A stretch of 12,950 nt of DNA from Alphaproteobacteria bacterium (GCA_016742295.1 JACVCA010000021.1:1-12950), one strand, 5' to 3'; positions 6,270 through 12,950 are shown, numbered from the stretch's first letter. The notes: generated from the letters alone by a model not told the origin. A program made the numbers and translations.

Positions 6270-6284
6270 TTAACTTTTATTTAA
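6270..6284. promoter_or_regulatory. Candidate CtrA box upstream of the six-cysteine exported protein
   Basis: TTAACTTTTATTTAA is a perfect TTAA-N7-TTAA with the preferred C after the first half-site. It ends 78 bases before the start codon at 6363. About one chance match per window is expected at this base composition, so the call rests on position and on ctrA being present. Confidence 0.3.
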
Positions 6285-6313
6285 TCTTTCTTTTTTACAC
6301 TTATGATAATCAG

Positions 6314-6323
6314 TCAATATTGA
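6314..6323. promoter_or_regulatory. 10-bp palindrome TCAATATTGA near the promoter of the exported protein gene
   Basis: TCAATATTGA is a perfect palindrome 39 bases before the start codon. A GATAAT hexamer, usable as a -10 box, lies at 6305-6310 just upstream. It could be an operator, but AT-rich palindromes of this length are common. Confidence 0.2.
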
Positions 6324-6362
6324 TTGAGAAATCCTATTTAAATAAAACAAGGAGTTTCATTC

Positions 6363-6905
6363 ATGAAAAAATTAAACAATAACCTATTTACAGCATTGTC
6401 TCTTGTGCTTCTTAGCACTGTCTTCTCTGAAGAAGGTTTATCTCAACAGTACGATGGCTTTAAGGCCAGAGGGGGAGATATTACATGTGATGGCATTACA
6501 GCAGATGATGCAGATACAGCAAAAGCCTGCGTAGCCAAGCTTATAAAGAGCAACCCTAATCTTGATATTGTCTATGAATTTGTGCAAAATCATAATAGCG
6601 GTAAGCATCTTAGCGAAATGAGTACTTGCAAAGATGATAAGAAGCTCAGAGGCTCTTTCTTCCCTCAGAAAAAAACTGATTTTAGAGCAGTTTTTGAGGG
6701 AGCAAGTGTAAAATCATGCACCTATAATGCTCAACATCTAAGTTATAATTGCTTAGTTTCAGTTGGAGGCGAAACTTGTAAAGCCTTGGCAGCAAATGGT
6801 GATGGAACATTTCAAGGTGGCGAACCCGGTAAATACGACATCCTTTTCTCTGTAGACCCTACTACAGGTGATGTAAGAAGTGTTTTCCCGGGCGGCAACA
6901 TCTAA
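6363..6905 (+). CDS. Exported protein with six cysteines, family not recognised
   Basis: The product has 180 residues. The N-terminus MKKLNNNLF followed by the hydrophobic stretch TALSLVLLSTVF (10-21) is a signal peptide, probably cleaved near residues 22-28, so the mature protein should reach the periplasm or beyond. The mature part is hydrophilic and carries Cys at 42, 56, 89, 119, 130 and 139, an even number suitable for three disulfides. The C-terminal third is Gly/Asp-rich (GDGTFQGGEPGKYDILF, then DPTTGDVRSVFPGG). No catalytic motif or known domain is visible. The start is supported by AGGAG eight bases before the ATG. A strong hairpin terminator follows, shared with the convergent F-box gene. 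A candidate CtrA box lies upstream. A secreted or envelope protein with a host-interaction role would fit its neighbour, but this is inference. Confidence 0.75.
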   Translation: MKKLNNNLFTALSLVLLSTVFSEEGLSQQYDGFKARGGDITCDGITADDADTAKACVAKLIKSNPNLDIVYEFVQNHNSGKHLSEMSTCKDDKKLRGSFFPQKKTDFRAVFEGASVKSCTYNAQHLSYNCLVSVGGETCKALAANGDGTFQGGEPGKYDILFSVDPTTGDVRSVFPGGNI

Positions 6906-6917
6906 ACGCCCTGATTT

Positions 6918-6950
6918 AAATAAGGGAGATTCTTTCTCCCTTATTTTTTA
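6918..6950 (+). terminator. Strong intrinsic terminator between two convergent genes
   Basis: AAATAAGGGAGA (6918-6929) pairs perfectly over 12 bp with TCTCCCTTATTT (6935-6946) around loop TTCTT, followed by more T. It begins 12 bases after the stop of the exported-protein gene. The stop codon of the convergent F-box gene (6943-6941) lies inside the right arm, so the structure may also stop transcripts from that side, though the minus-strand tail ATTTAAAT is poorer. Confidence 0.85.
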
Positions 6951-7711
6951 AAAACCTTTGGTGTCAAGGGTAAATCGAGATCAATAGCATATAAGGCTGC
7001 TTGCTCAGGATCTCTCTTGAAAGGGGCCTTACCTTCTTGATAATTTCTTGAAATCTCTCTTCTAACGTCTGGTACCAATAAAGAGAAATTTTTAAGGTGT
7101 ACGATATAATCCTCTCGCTCGTTTACTCTCTCTCCACACAGAATAGTCTGTATTAATTTATAAAAATTTGTATAGTCCTTTTCTACTTTCTTGTCACCCA
7201 AGGCATAAAGTAAATTAAGAGTCTTAACGCAATTTTCAAATCTATTGCCGGCTACTTCAAGGTTGTCTTTTGCAATAAACTCTTGATACTCTTCAAAATG
7301 AGAATAAACTTTACGTAACTGAGAAATACTTTTTTTTGTATTACGCTCCCACTTTGAAACTAAATTTGAAAACTCTGTAATAGGAGTATTATTGATTGTA
7401 TCGGCAATACTCTCAATATTATCAGAAATGAAAAAACCTTTATTATTCATTAGAGCCTCCGCCACTCGCTTTGAGGTGTACATAAAATTTCTAAAATCCT
7501 GTCCCTGTAGATAAGAGGCAGTCTGAATCAAAATTTCATTAGGAACCTCATTAAAAAATGCAGAATCTTCAGTTAAAGGCGCCTTATTCGCGTGAACAGA
7601 AGAGGAAGATGGAAACAGCTTTTCTTCCGCTTGGTCCGTGCTATACCCCTCCTGCGCCAGACAATTTAAAATAAAAGCAAACACTACTGTGGTTTTTATT
7701 AATTTTTTCAT
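6941..7711 (-). CDS. Exported F-box domain protein, candidate host-directed effector
   Basis: The product has 256 residues. Residues 1-19 are a signal peptide (MKKLIKTT, then hydrophobic VVFAFILNCLA). Residues 25-50 are a polar Ser/Glu linker. Residues about 52-93 match the F-box: FFNEVPNEILIQTASYLQGQ then DFRNFMYTSKRVAEAL, with the typical P57, E59-I60-L61, Y67-L68, D72-F73 and T79-S80-K81-R82. In eukaryotes an F-box binds Skp1 in SCF ubiquitin ligases; intracellular bacteria use F-box proteins as effectors. Residues 94-256 are helical and charged, with no recognised substrate-binding repeats. AAGGAG lies 11 bases before the ATG. Export by Sec followed by a further step out of the cell is inference, and the F-box could instead serve a bacterial role. 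It is convergent with the six-cysteine exported protein. Confidence 0.75.
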   Translation of the reverse strand: MKKLIKTTVVFAFILNCLAQEGYSTDQAEEKLFPSSSSVHANKAPLTEDSAFFNEVPNEILIQTASYLQGQDFRNFMYTSKRVAEALMNNKGFFISDNIESIADTINNTPITEFSNLVSKWERNTKKSISQLRKVYSHFEEYQEFIAKDNLEVAGNRFENCVKTLNLLYALGDKKVEKDYTNFYKLIQTILCGERVNEREDYIVHLKNFSLLVPDVRREISRNYQEGKAPFKRDPEQAALYAIDLDLPLTPKVFKK

Positions 7712-7830
7712 GACTTTATTTTCTCCTTATTTTTTAGCATTTATCTTATAGTTCATTCTCAATAAAATTGCACCATTCAAACTTACTCTTATTAATTTTT
7801 TAAATCAGTATCGGTAATTGTTTGCTATAA

Positions 7831-7871
7831 TAACCACATAATTTTGCCTTTATCAAGGCTATGTGGGGTTA
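7831..7871. other. Structured inverted-repeat element of unknown role
   Basis: TAACCACATA (7831-7840) pairs with TATGTGGGGTTA (7860-7871) apart from two extra G. Inside it GCCTT (7846-7850) pairs with AAGGC (7855-7859) around loop TATC, with the five-base bulge ATTTT on one side. No T-tract follows on either strand, so it is not a standard terminator. Confidence 0.5.
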
Positions 7872-7955
7872 GTAAGAGGATATTAGGTTTAATTCAGGTT
7901 AGATCTTGCCCTATGTTATAAAACTCAAAAGAATAATCATCAGTAATAGTTCCTT

Positions 7956-7982
7956 TACTAACACTAAAAAATACTAACACTA
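7956..7982. repeat. Direct repeat of TACTAACACTA
   Basis: TACTAACACTA occurs at 7956-7966 and again at 7972-7982, 16 bases start to start, just beyond the pntB stop. It could be a pair of binding sites or a short duplication. Confidence 0.6.
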
Positions 7983-8010
7983 CAGCTGCTAAAGCTGATC
8001 TTAAATAACT

Positions 8011-9405
8011 TCACAGTACCTTAACAATTTCTTCGCATACTTTTTTAGCGTCACCGAACAACATCAAGGAATTATCCTGATAGAAGAGCTGATTATCCAC
8101 TCCAGCATAACCAGGTGCCATTGAACGTTTGATAAACAAAACTGTTTTAGCCTTTTCAACATTTAAAATCGGCATACCATAAATTGGACTGCCAGTATCA
8201 GTTTTAGCAGCAGGGTTAGTCACGTCATTAGCACCAATTACAAATGCAACATCTGTGGAAGAAAAATCACGATTAATATCTTCCAATTCAAGAACATCGT
8301 CATACGGAACATTGGCTTCAGCCAGCAAGACATTCATATGTCCAGGCATTCGACCAGCCACAGGGTGAATTGCATAGCGAACTTTAACCCCAGCCTTCTT
8401 AAGTATGTCAGCCATTTCTTTTAAAGAATGTTGAGCCTGAGCAACCGCCATACCGTACCCAGGGACAATAATTACTGATTGTGCGTTCTTTAAGATAAAT
8501 GCTGCATCTTCAGCACTCCCTGCCTTTACCGGTTGCGCTTCAATGTCAGTATCATCATTGGCAGTAATGCCGGCTTTATTACCAAATCCGCCTAAAATTA
8601 CATTAAAGATGGAACGGTTCATACCTTTGCACATAATATAACTGAGGATTGCGCCCGATGATCCGACAAGAGCCCCTGTCACAATTAACATATTGTTCTC
8701 TAATGTAAATCCAATCCCTGCCGCAGCCCAGCCAGAATAAGAATTTAACATAGAGATAATAACCGGCATATCAGCGCCCCCAATAGGTAAGATTAAAAGG
8801 AAACCCAATCCCAAAGATATTAATACAAGCAAAACGAAGGCCACATAAGATTCAAGACTTACAAAAATAAACCCGATGAACATAAGACTAAGGAATAGAG
8901 CAACATTCAGCCAGTGTTGGAAGGAAAATGATAAAGGTTTGCCAGCAATAAGGCCTTGTAATTTCATGAAGGCAACGACAGAGCCTGTAAAGGTAATTGC
9001 TCCAATGCTAGCACCTAATGCCATTTCAATGAGACTAATTAACTTGATGTCACCTTGATATCCGATTCCAAAAACATCAGGTTGACACAAAGCTGCTGCT
9101 GCCACAAAGACAGCCGCTAAACCTACTAAGCTGTGAAAGGCTGCCACTAACTGCGGTAGAGCAGTCATTTCAATCCGACGTGCGATTACAGTTCCTGTAA
9201 TCCCTCCTAAGACTAAACCAATAATAATGAGGCCATAGGATTCAACGGTTGGGGAGCATATGGCTGTCACTATAGCAATTCCCATTCCCAAAATACCATA
9301 TAGATTTCCACGGCGAGAGGTTTGTGCTGAAGAAAGCCCCCTAAGGGCCATAATAAAGCAAACTGAGGCTAGGAGATAAGTAAACGCTGAGAGATTTTCA
9401 TCCAC
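8011..9405 (-). CDS. pntB: NAD(P) transhydrogenase subunit beta
   Basis: PntB forms membrane domain II together with PntAB and carries the NADP(H)-binding domain III; the complex uses inward proton flow to reduce NADP+ with NADH. At 464 residues it matches the roughly 462-residue E. coli protein without gaps. Residues 1-260 hold about nine membrane helices, with the proton-path histidine H91 (AAFHSLVGLAA) and N221 (SMLNSYSGWAA) at the expected places. Domain III shows the NADP loop PGYGMAVAQAQ (315-325), HPVAGRMPGHMNVLLAEANV, GANDVTNPAA, YGMPILNV, KRSMAPGYAGVDNQLF and MLFGDAKK. The start is GTG at 9405-9403; AGGAG lies 8 bases upstream and overlaps the TAG of pntAB, which points to translational coupling. 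It is the last gene of the operon. Confidence 0.98.
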   Translation of the reverse strand: MDENLSAFTYLLASVCFIMALRGLSSAQTSRRGNLYGILGMGIAIVTAICSPTVESYGLIIIGLVLGGITGTVIARRIEMTALPQLVAAFHSLVGLAAVFVAAAALCQPDVFGIGYQGDIKLISLIEMALGASIGAITFTGSVVAFMKLQGLIAGKPLSFSFQHWLNVALFLSLMFIGFIFVSLESYVAFVLLVLISLGLGFLLILPIGGADMPVIISMLNSYSGWAAAGIGFTLENNMLIVTGALVGSSGAILSYIMCKGMNRSIFNVILGGFGNKAGITANDDTDIEAQPVKAGSAEDAAFILKNAQSVIIVPGYGMAVAQAQHSLKEMADILKKAGVKVRYAIHPVAGRMPGHMNVLLAEANVPYDDVLELEDINRDFSSTDVAFVIGANDVTNPAAKTDTGSPIYGMPILNVEKAKTVLFIKRSMAPGYAGVDNQLFYQDNSLMLFGDAKKVCEEIVKVL

Positions 9406-9416
9406 GATTAAGTCTC

Positions 9417-9833
9417 CTATTTCTTTTTATTGAACATGTGCAACATCCGTTGCGTGACTACGAAACCACCGAAAATATTGACTGCAGCTAAAGTTACCGC
9501 AAGAAATCCCATCACTTTAGCAAAACCAAACCAAGGTAATCCAGCTGAGATCAATCCTCCTACGATGATTACGCTTGAAATGGCATTCGTGACTGCCATT
9601 AAAGGAGAATGCAGCGCAGGCGTAACCCGCCAAACAACGTAATAGCCTATGAATACAGAAAGTATAAGAATAGTCAGCCCCATCATCAAAGGAGAAGAAG
9701 CTCCTGCCGCATTTTCACTGGCTGCAAGTGCAAGCTGTTGAGCTAGAACTTGGACATTTTTAGCATTGGTTGCTACATCAAGAGCCTGTTCGCTCAAGGT
9801 TTGGGCAGCTTCTAGAAGACTTTCAGTGTCCAT
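9417..9833 (-). CDS. pntAB: NAD(P) transhydrogenase subunit alpha part 2 (membrane part)
   Basis: This 138-residue protein supplies the alpha-side membrane helices of domain II. In E. coli the same segment is the C-terminal part of PntA; in many alphaproteobacteria it is a separate gene, as here. The N-terminal 45 residues are helical and Ala/Gln/Glu-rich. Three hydrophobic segments follow (about 48-68, 76-98, 103-126), containing GYYVVWRVTPALHSPLMAVTN, ISSVIIVGGL and VTLAAVNIFGGFVVTQRML, all typical of the family. GAGG lies five bases before the ATG and eight bases after the pntAA stop begins. Only 9 bases separate it from pntAA and 11 from pntB. Confidence 0.97.
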   Translation of the reverse strand: MDTESLLEAAQTLSEQALDVATNAKNVQVLAQQLALAASENAAGASSPLMMGLTILILSVFIGYYVVWRVTPALHSPLMAVTNAISSVIIVGGLISAGLPWFGFAKVMGFLAVTLAAVNIFGGFVVTQRMLHMFNKKK

Positions 9834-9842
9834 TTTGGCCTC

Positions 9843-10985
9843 TTAATTTTTGAAAGTGTTATGAATAATTTTCCCGCCATAGGTGAGAAGAGTCGAACTG
9901 ATAATTTCATCTTCCCGATTTATTTGAAGTTTGGTCCCTGAAGAATCAAGCAATAGCTTTAGAAAACTTAAGATATTTCGTGCATAAAGCTCACTTGCAT
10001 CTGTTGCAATACGCCTTAAAGTATTTGTATGTGCAATAATCTTTACCTGATGTTTAATGATAACTTTTCCAGGCTCAGTCAGGGCACAATTACCCCCTGC
10101 AACGGCTGCAAGATCAACAATCACCGAACCTGGTTTCATATCCTTAACCATAGCTTCAGTAATCAAAATAGGGGAAGGTTTACCTGGTATAAGGGCGGTA
10201 GTAATCACAATATCGTTTTTTTTCACATGCTCATGAATTTTTTCAGCCTGCAGTTTTTGATATTGTTTGGTGGTTTCTTTTGCGTAGCCACCTTTAGTTT
10301 CGCTGTCTTCAATAGACTCAACCTCAACAAAAGTCGCACCTAAACTTTCTACTTGTTCTTTTGCAGCTTTACGGACATCAAATGCCGAGACAACCGCCCC
10401 CAAACGTCGTGCTGTCGCAATGGCTTGTAAACCTGCTACACCTGCCCCTAAAACAAGGACGCGGGTTGGTGGAATTGTTCCTGCTGCCGTCATCATCATG
10501 GGAAACACATGACTATATTCTGCAGCTGCTTCAATTACAGCACGGTAACCTGCAAGATTACTTTGGGATGACAAGACATCCATGGTCTGTGCACGGGTAA
10601 TACGGGGGACAAGTTCAATTGAAAAGGCATTCACCCCTTGTTTGGCATATAAGGGAATCGTATGAAGATTAATTAGGGGGTTTAACATACCAATCAAGTG
10701 GCATCCTTCAGGAAATGCGCTTAACTCTTCAGCCTTATCATCTGGCATCAGAGGGCCTTGAACCGTAAGGACAACATTTGCGATTTTCAGAGCAGTGGTA
10801 GCATCTTTTGCAAGCTCAGCACCTGCATCTTTATAAGCATCATTAGAAAAATGTGCTGCAAGACCTGCATCTTTTTCAATCACAACCTTAAGACCCATCT
10901 CGAGCATCTTTCTAGTTGTTTCTGGCGTTGCAGCCACGCGACTCTCATCCGCATGCTTTTCTCTTAAAACAGCTATACGCAACAT
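9843..10985 (-). CDS. pntAA: NAD(P) transhydrogenase subunit alpha part 1 (NAD-binding)
   Basis: This soluble domain I binds NAD(H) and passes hydride to PntB. From the ATG at 10985-10983 it has 380 residues, the usual length, and begins with the family's MLRIAVLREKHADESRVAATP. A GTG 16 codons upstream (11033) extends the frame, but those residues are not family-like, and AAGGA lies 10 bases before the chosen ATG. Visible motifs are RITRAQTMDVLSSQSNLAGY (the RQD-loop region), the Rossmann loop VLGAGVAGLQAIATARRLGA (from about residue 178) and the mobile-loop region around GGYAKE. Further on come ITTALIPGKPSPILIT and GSVIVDLAAVAGGNCALTEPG. The C-terminus carries extra residues after the core. 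It is the first gene of pntAA-pntAB-pntB. Confidence 0.97.
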   Translation of the reverse strand: MLRIAVLREKHADESRVAATPETTRKMLEMGLKVVIEKDAGLAAHFSNDAYKDAGAELAKDATTALKIANVVLTVQGPLMPDDKAEELSAFPEGCHLIGMLNPLINLHTIPLYAKQGVNAFSIELVPRITRAQTMDVLSSQSNLAGYRAVIEAAAEYSHVFPMMMTAAGTIPPTRVLVLGAGVAGLQAIATARRLGAVVSAFDVRKAAKEQVESLGATFVEVESIEDSETKGGYAKETTKQYQKLQAEKIHEHVKKNDIVITTALIPGKPSPILITEAMVKDMKPGSVIVDLAAVAGGNCALTEPGKVIIKHQVKIIAHTNTLRRIATDASELYARNILSFLKLLLDSSGTKLQINREDEIISSTLLTYGGKIIHNTFKN

Positions 10986-11055
10986 CGAAATAAGGTCCTT
11001 TTTCCATTGATCTATTTTCAGTTCATGTAGCACACTCTCTTAGCTTTGGCGAGTA

Positions 11056-11061
11056 ATTATA
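11056..11061 (-). promoter_or_regulatory. Candidate -10 box of the pnt operon
   Basis: A perfect TATAAT on the minus strand lies 70 bases upstream of the pntAA ATG, in the 197-base gap after the Kef-type gene. No close match to TTGACA is found at the right distance (the best, CTCAAC at 16-base spacing, is poor), so the call is tentative. Confidence 0.3.
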
Positions 11062-11110
11062 AAGGGCAAAGTTTAAGTTGAGTTTTTAAAAATGATAGGG
11101 AGAGTTAAAG

Positions 11111-11132
11111 GAGTGAGCTTTCAACCTCACTC
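11111..11132 (-). terminator. Hairpin downstream of the Kef-type antiporter gene
   Basis: GAGTGAG (11111-11117) pairs with CTCACTC (11126-11132) around an eight-base loop, 50 bases after the antiporter stop. On the minus strand it is followed by CTTTAACTCTC, which is not a clean T-tract, so termination is only probable. Confidence 0.35.
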
Positions 11133-11182
11133 TCTCTTCGGTTCCAACGGACTAAAAGTATTATTTACTAAGTTAATAGATA

Positions 11183-12910
11183 TTAATCATCTGCTCCAAC
11201 CTCCAAAGGATTTTGAGACATTTGAAAGCTTGCAGTTAGTGTCCGTCGGAAACCTTGAATCACTTGCCCCACTTCATCTTCACTGGTTCCTAATGCTTGC
11301 AGGACTGAAGCTGCTAATTGTAAACTTGGCTCGAGGTTCTCCGGCATAATGACGTTCACTCCAGCTTTTACAAACTTATGCTTATGTTCTTCGTCAAGAA
11401 GACGAGCACAAACGTGCACTTCTTTAAAATTACGCTTCACCATAAGAGAGGTTTTTAATGTAATAAGGGGTTTATTAAGGGCAACCACTACAACTTTTGC
11501 GCGTTCAGCACCAATGGCACGCATAACATTTAAACTACGCGCGTCCCCATAAAAAACAGGTAAACCATTTGTTCGACCTTCGTGCACTCTAGCCATATCA
11601 TTGTCAATTGCAACATAAGGCACCATACGCTCAGTCAGCATACGCGCCACCATCTGACCTACCCGGCCAAAACCTGCGATAATAACATGCTTGCGCAAAT
11701 CACCTATCTCTGCCATTGCACTTTCAGTAGTGGTTTTTGCTTCTTGCGCTGTCGTATGATCTTCAATATATTTTCCAAGCATGTCGAGAAGTGGGGTAAG
11801 TCCCATAGAGATAATCACTACCGTGAAGAGAATTTGACCAACCTCGGGCGACACAAGTTGATTTTGAATTGCAGGGCCCATCAGCACAAACACAAACTCC
11901 CCCCCACTTGCTAAAAGTAGAGCTGTACGCAAAGAAGTCGTGAGAGGAAGAGTAAAAATGATGCATAGGAACATTACAATCAAAATTTTACACACCAAAA
12001 GTCCTATAACCATACTGGTGACCATCAAGAAATGCGAAGATACATAAGAAAGATCAATCGACATACCAACTGTCATAAAAAATAATCCAAGGAGTAAACC
12101 ATGAAATGGCTCGATATCCGCTTCAACTTGATGACGATATTCTGTCTCGGAAAGCAAAAGTCCTGCTAAGAATGCGCCTAATTCAAGCGAAAGCCCGGCT
12201 GAAGCTGTTATTACACTGGTGGTTAAGACAACAAGCAACGACATAGCAACAAACAATTCTGGATTTCCCAGAGTTGCAATAGCTTTATAAACGGGCCGTA
12301 AAATAATGCGTGCCGCTGCAATAATAAACACCAGCACCAAACCCGCTTTAAGAGCTGCATGACCAAGTTCATGCCATATATTACTCTCTTCAACACCACA
12401 AGTTGTAATAAGTACTAAAAGAATAACCACCACCAAGTCTTGAAATAGCAAGACTGAGAAAGAGACGCGACCAAAACGGGCAGCAAGCTCTCCCTTCTCA
12501 GTTAAAATTTGTAAGCATACGGCTGTGGAAGACAAGGCAAGAACGCTGCCGATAAGAAAGGCAGCTTCAAGATTTTGTCCAAAGCACATATAAGCCACAC
12601 ATCCAATAGCGCAAGCTGTAAGAACAACCTGTGAAATACCTAATCCGAACACATATCGTTTTAAAAACTGTAATCGTTTTAAAGGAAGCTTTAAGCCAAT
12701 AGAAAATAGCAAGAACACAACGCCGAACTCACCAATAATCTTTGTTTCTTCAACATTACTAATAAATTTTAGGGCATAGGGCCCGATTAAGATCCCTGCT
12801 ATTAAATAACCAATCACGGGGCTAATTCTTAACCAGCGAAAGGTAGAAACCACAACCACAGCTGAAAGGAGAAAAATTAAAACATCATTTAAATGGCCAA
12901 AATGCTCCAC
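11183..12910 (-). CDS. Kef-type (CPA2 family) monovalent cation:proton antiporter with RCK_N domain
   Basis: The product is a 575-residue inner-membrane protein that exchanges K+ or Na+ for protons. Residues 1-380 contain about 12 hydrophobic helices with family landmarks: ISPVIGYLIAGILIGPYAL (29-47), GVVFLLFSIGLKL, ALSSTAVCLQIL (125-136), LLFQDLVVV, and LELGAFLAGLLLSETEYRHQ (242-261). FFMTVGMSIDL (277-287) and LLLASGGEFVFVL follow. Residues about 407-525 are a Rossmann-type RCK_N/TrkA-N domain with GFGRVGQ (413-419), the acidic end of the second strand at VAIDND, and VFYGDARS. The last 50 residues are a polar tail. The length and order fit KefB/KefC, but glutathione gating cannot be confirmed. 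The start is GTG at 12910-12908, with AAGGA about 11 bases upstream. The pnt operon follows on the same strand. Confidence 0.93.
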   Translation of the reverse strand: MEHFGHLNDVLIFLLSAVVVVSTFRWLRISPVIGYLIAGILIGPYALKFISNVEETKIIGEFGVVFLLFSIGLKLPLKRLQFLKRYVFGLGISQVVLTACAIGCVAYMCFGQNLEAAFLIGSVLALSSTAVCLQILTEKGELAARFGRVSFSVLLFQDLVVVILLVLITTCGVEESNIWHELGHAALKAGLVLVFIIAAARIILRPVYKAIATLGNPELFVAMSLLVVLTTSVITASAGLSLELGAFLAGLLLSETEYRHQVEADIEPFHGLLLGLFFMTVGMSIDLSYVSSHFLMVTSMVIGLLVCKILIVMFLCIIFTLPLTTSLRTALLLASGGEFVFVLMGPAIQNQLVSPEVGQILFTVVIISMGLTPLLDMLGKYIEDHTTAQEAKTTTESAMAEIGDLRKHVIIAGFGRVGQMVARMLTERMVPYVAIDNDMARVHEGRTNGLPVFYGDARSLNVMRAIGAERAKVVVVALNKPLITLKTSLMVKRNFKEVHVCARLLDEEHKHKFVKAGVNVIMPENLEPSLQLAASVLQALGTSEDEVGQVIQGFRRTLTASFQMSQNPLEVGADD

Positions 12911-12950
12911 TATTATATTTATCCTTAAAATTTGGGAACTAAAGTAGCTG

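Larger units (their letters stand above)
5399..6362. other. 964-base region without an intact recognised gene
   Basis: Apart from the possible decayed gene at 5574-6138, nothing here looks coding. 5399-5573 should contain the promoter of the signal-peptide/CsbD gene. 6139-6362 is the upstream region of the six-cysteine exported protein and contains a TTAA-N7-TTAA match and a 10-bp palindrome. No tRNA, repeat family or insertion sequence end was seen. Confidence 0.5.
7712..8010. other. Intergenic region between pntB and the F-box gene
   Basis: This 299-base gap lies downstream of the pnt operon and upstream of the F-box gene, both on the minus strand. It should contain the pnt terminator and the F-box promoter. 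A TATAAG hexamer on the minus strand, about 40 bases before the F-box start codon, could be a -10 box, but no good -35 was found. An imperfect hairpin (7831-7871) and an 11-bp direct repeat (7956-7982) are listed separately. No ORF was found. Confidence 0.4.

Noticed and set aside
7640..7711. Lipoprotein signal (Cys17) in the F-box protein
   Set aside because: The residues before the cysteine are I-L-N, and Asn at -1 does not fit the lipobox; a standard signal peptide is the simpler reading.
10029..10343. Plus-strand 104-codon ORF inside pntAA
   Set aside because: It lies wholly antisense to a strongly conserved gene, and its translation has no recognisable domain; it is a shadow of the real frame.
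10986..11033. GTG start adding 16 residues to PntAA
   Set aside because: The extra residues are not family-like, while the internal ATG begins exactly at the conserved MLRIAVLREK and has AAGGA upstream.
11092..11349. Plus-strand 85-codon ORF at the end of the Kef-type gene
   Set aside because: It is mostly antisense to the antiporter C-terminus, has no family resemblance, and runs through a hairpin in its non-overlapping part.

Overview
The window is AT-rich and comes from an alphaproteobacterium that almost certainly lives inside eukaryotic cells. Three things support this. The left edge carries the first 217 residues of an ATP/ADP translocase (Tlc/NTT family, the energy-parasitism carrier of rickettsiae, chlamydiae and related symbionts). 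Next to it lies a CtrA cell-cycle regulator, which is essentially restricted to Alphaproteobacteria. An exported protein with a eukaryotic-type F-box lies further right. A member of the Holosporales/Paracaedibacter-like or Rickettsiales-like groups is the best guess; the assignment is inference from gene content, not from a marker-gene comparison.

Layout. 1-653 (minus): 5' part of tlc. 895-1665 (minus): ctrA. 1985-2794 (plus, divergent from ctrA): an orphan LuxR/GerE-type regulator. 2791-5398 (all minus): a doubtful 71-codon ORF, a RipA-like membrane protein, a hemerythrin-domain protein, a DUF378 membrane protein, and a secreted-domain/CsbD fusion whose CsbD half keeps its own ribosome binding site. 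These last four resemble a stress/envelope block. 5399-6362: mostly non-coding, holding what looks like a decayed gene on the minus strand. 6363-6905 (plus) and 6941-7711 (minus): two convergent genes for exported proteins, one with six cysteines and one with an F-box, meeting at a shared hairpin terminator. 7712-8010: intergenic, with an unexplained structured element and a short direct repeat. 8011-10985 (minus): the complete pntAA-pntAB-pntB operon for proton-translocating NAD(P) transhydrogenase. 11183-12910 (minus): a KefB/KefC-like CPA2 cation/proton antiporter with an RCK_N domain.

How the parts fit. Tlc would import host ATP, and transhydrogenase would use the proton gradient to make NADPH. 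The Kef-type antiporter uses or dissipates the same gradient and senses nucleotides through its RCK domain. CtrA and the LuxR protein are the only regulators visible. Perfect TTAA-N7-TTAA sequences (the CtrA recognition pattern) lie upstream of the six-cysteine exported protein and of the RipA-like gene, but in DNA this AT-rich about one such match is expected by chance per window. No tRNA, rRNA, CRISPR array, insertion sequence or prophage gene was seen.
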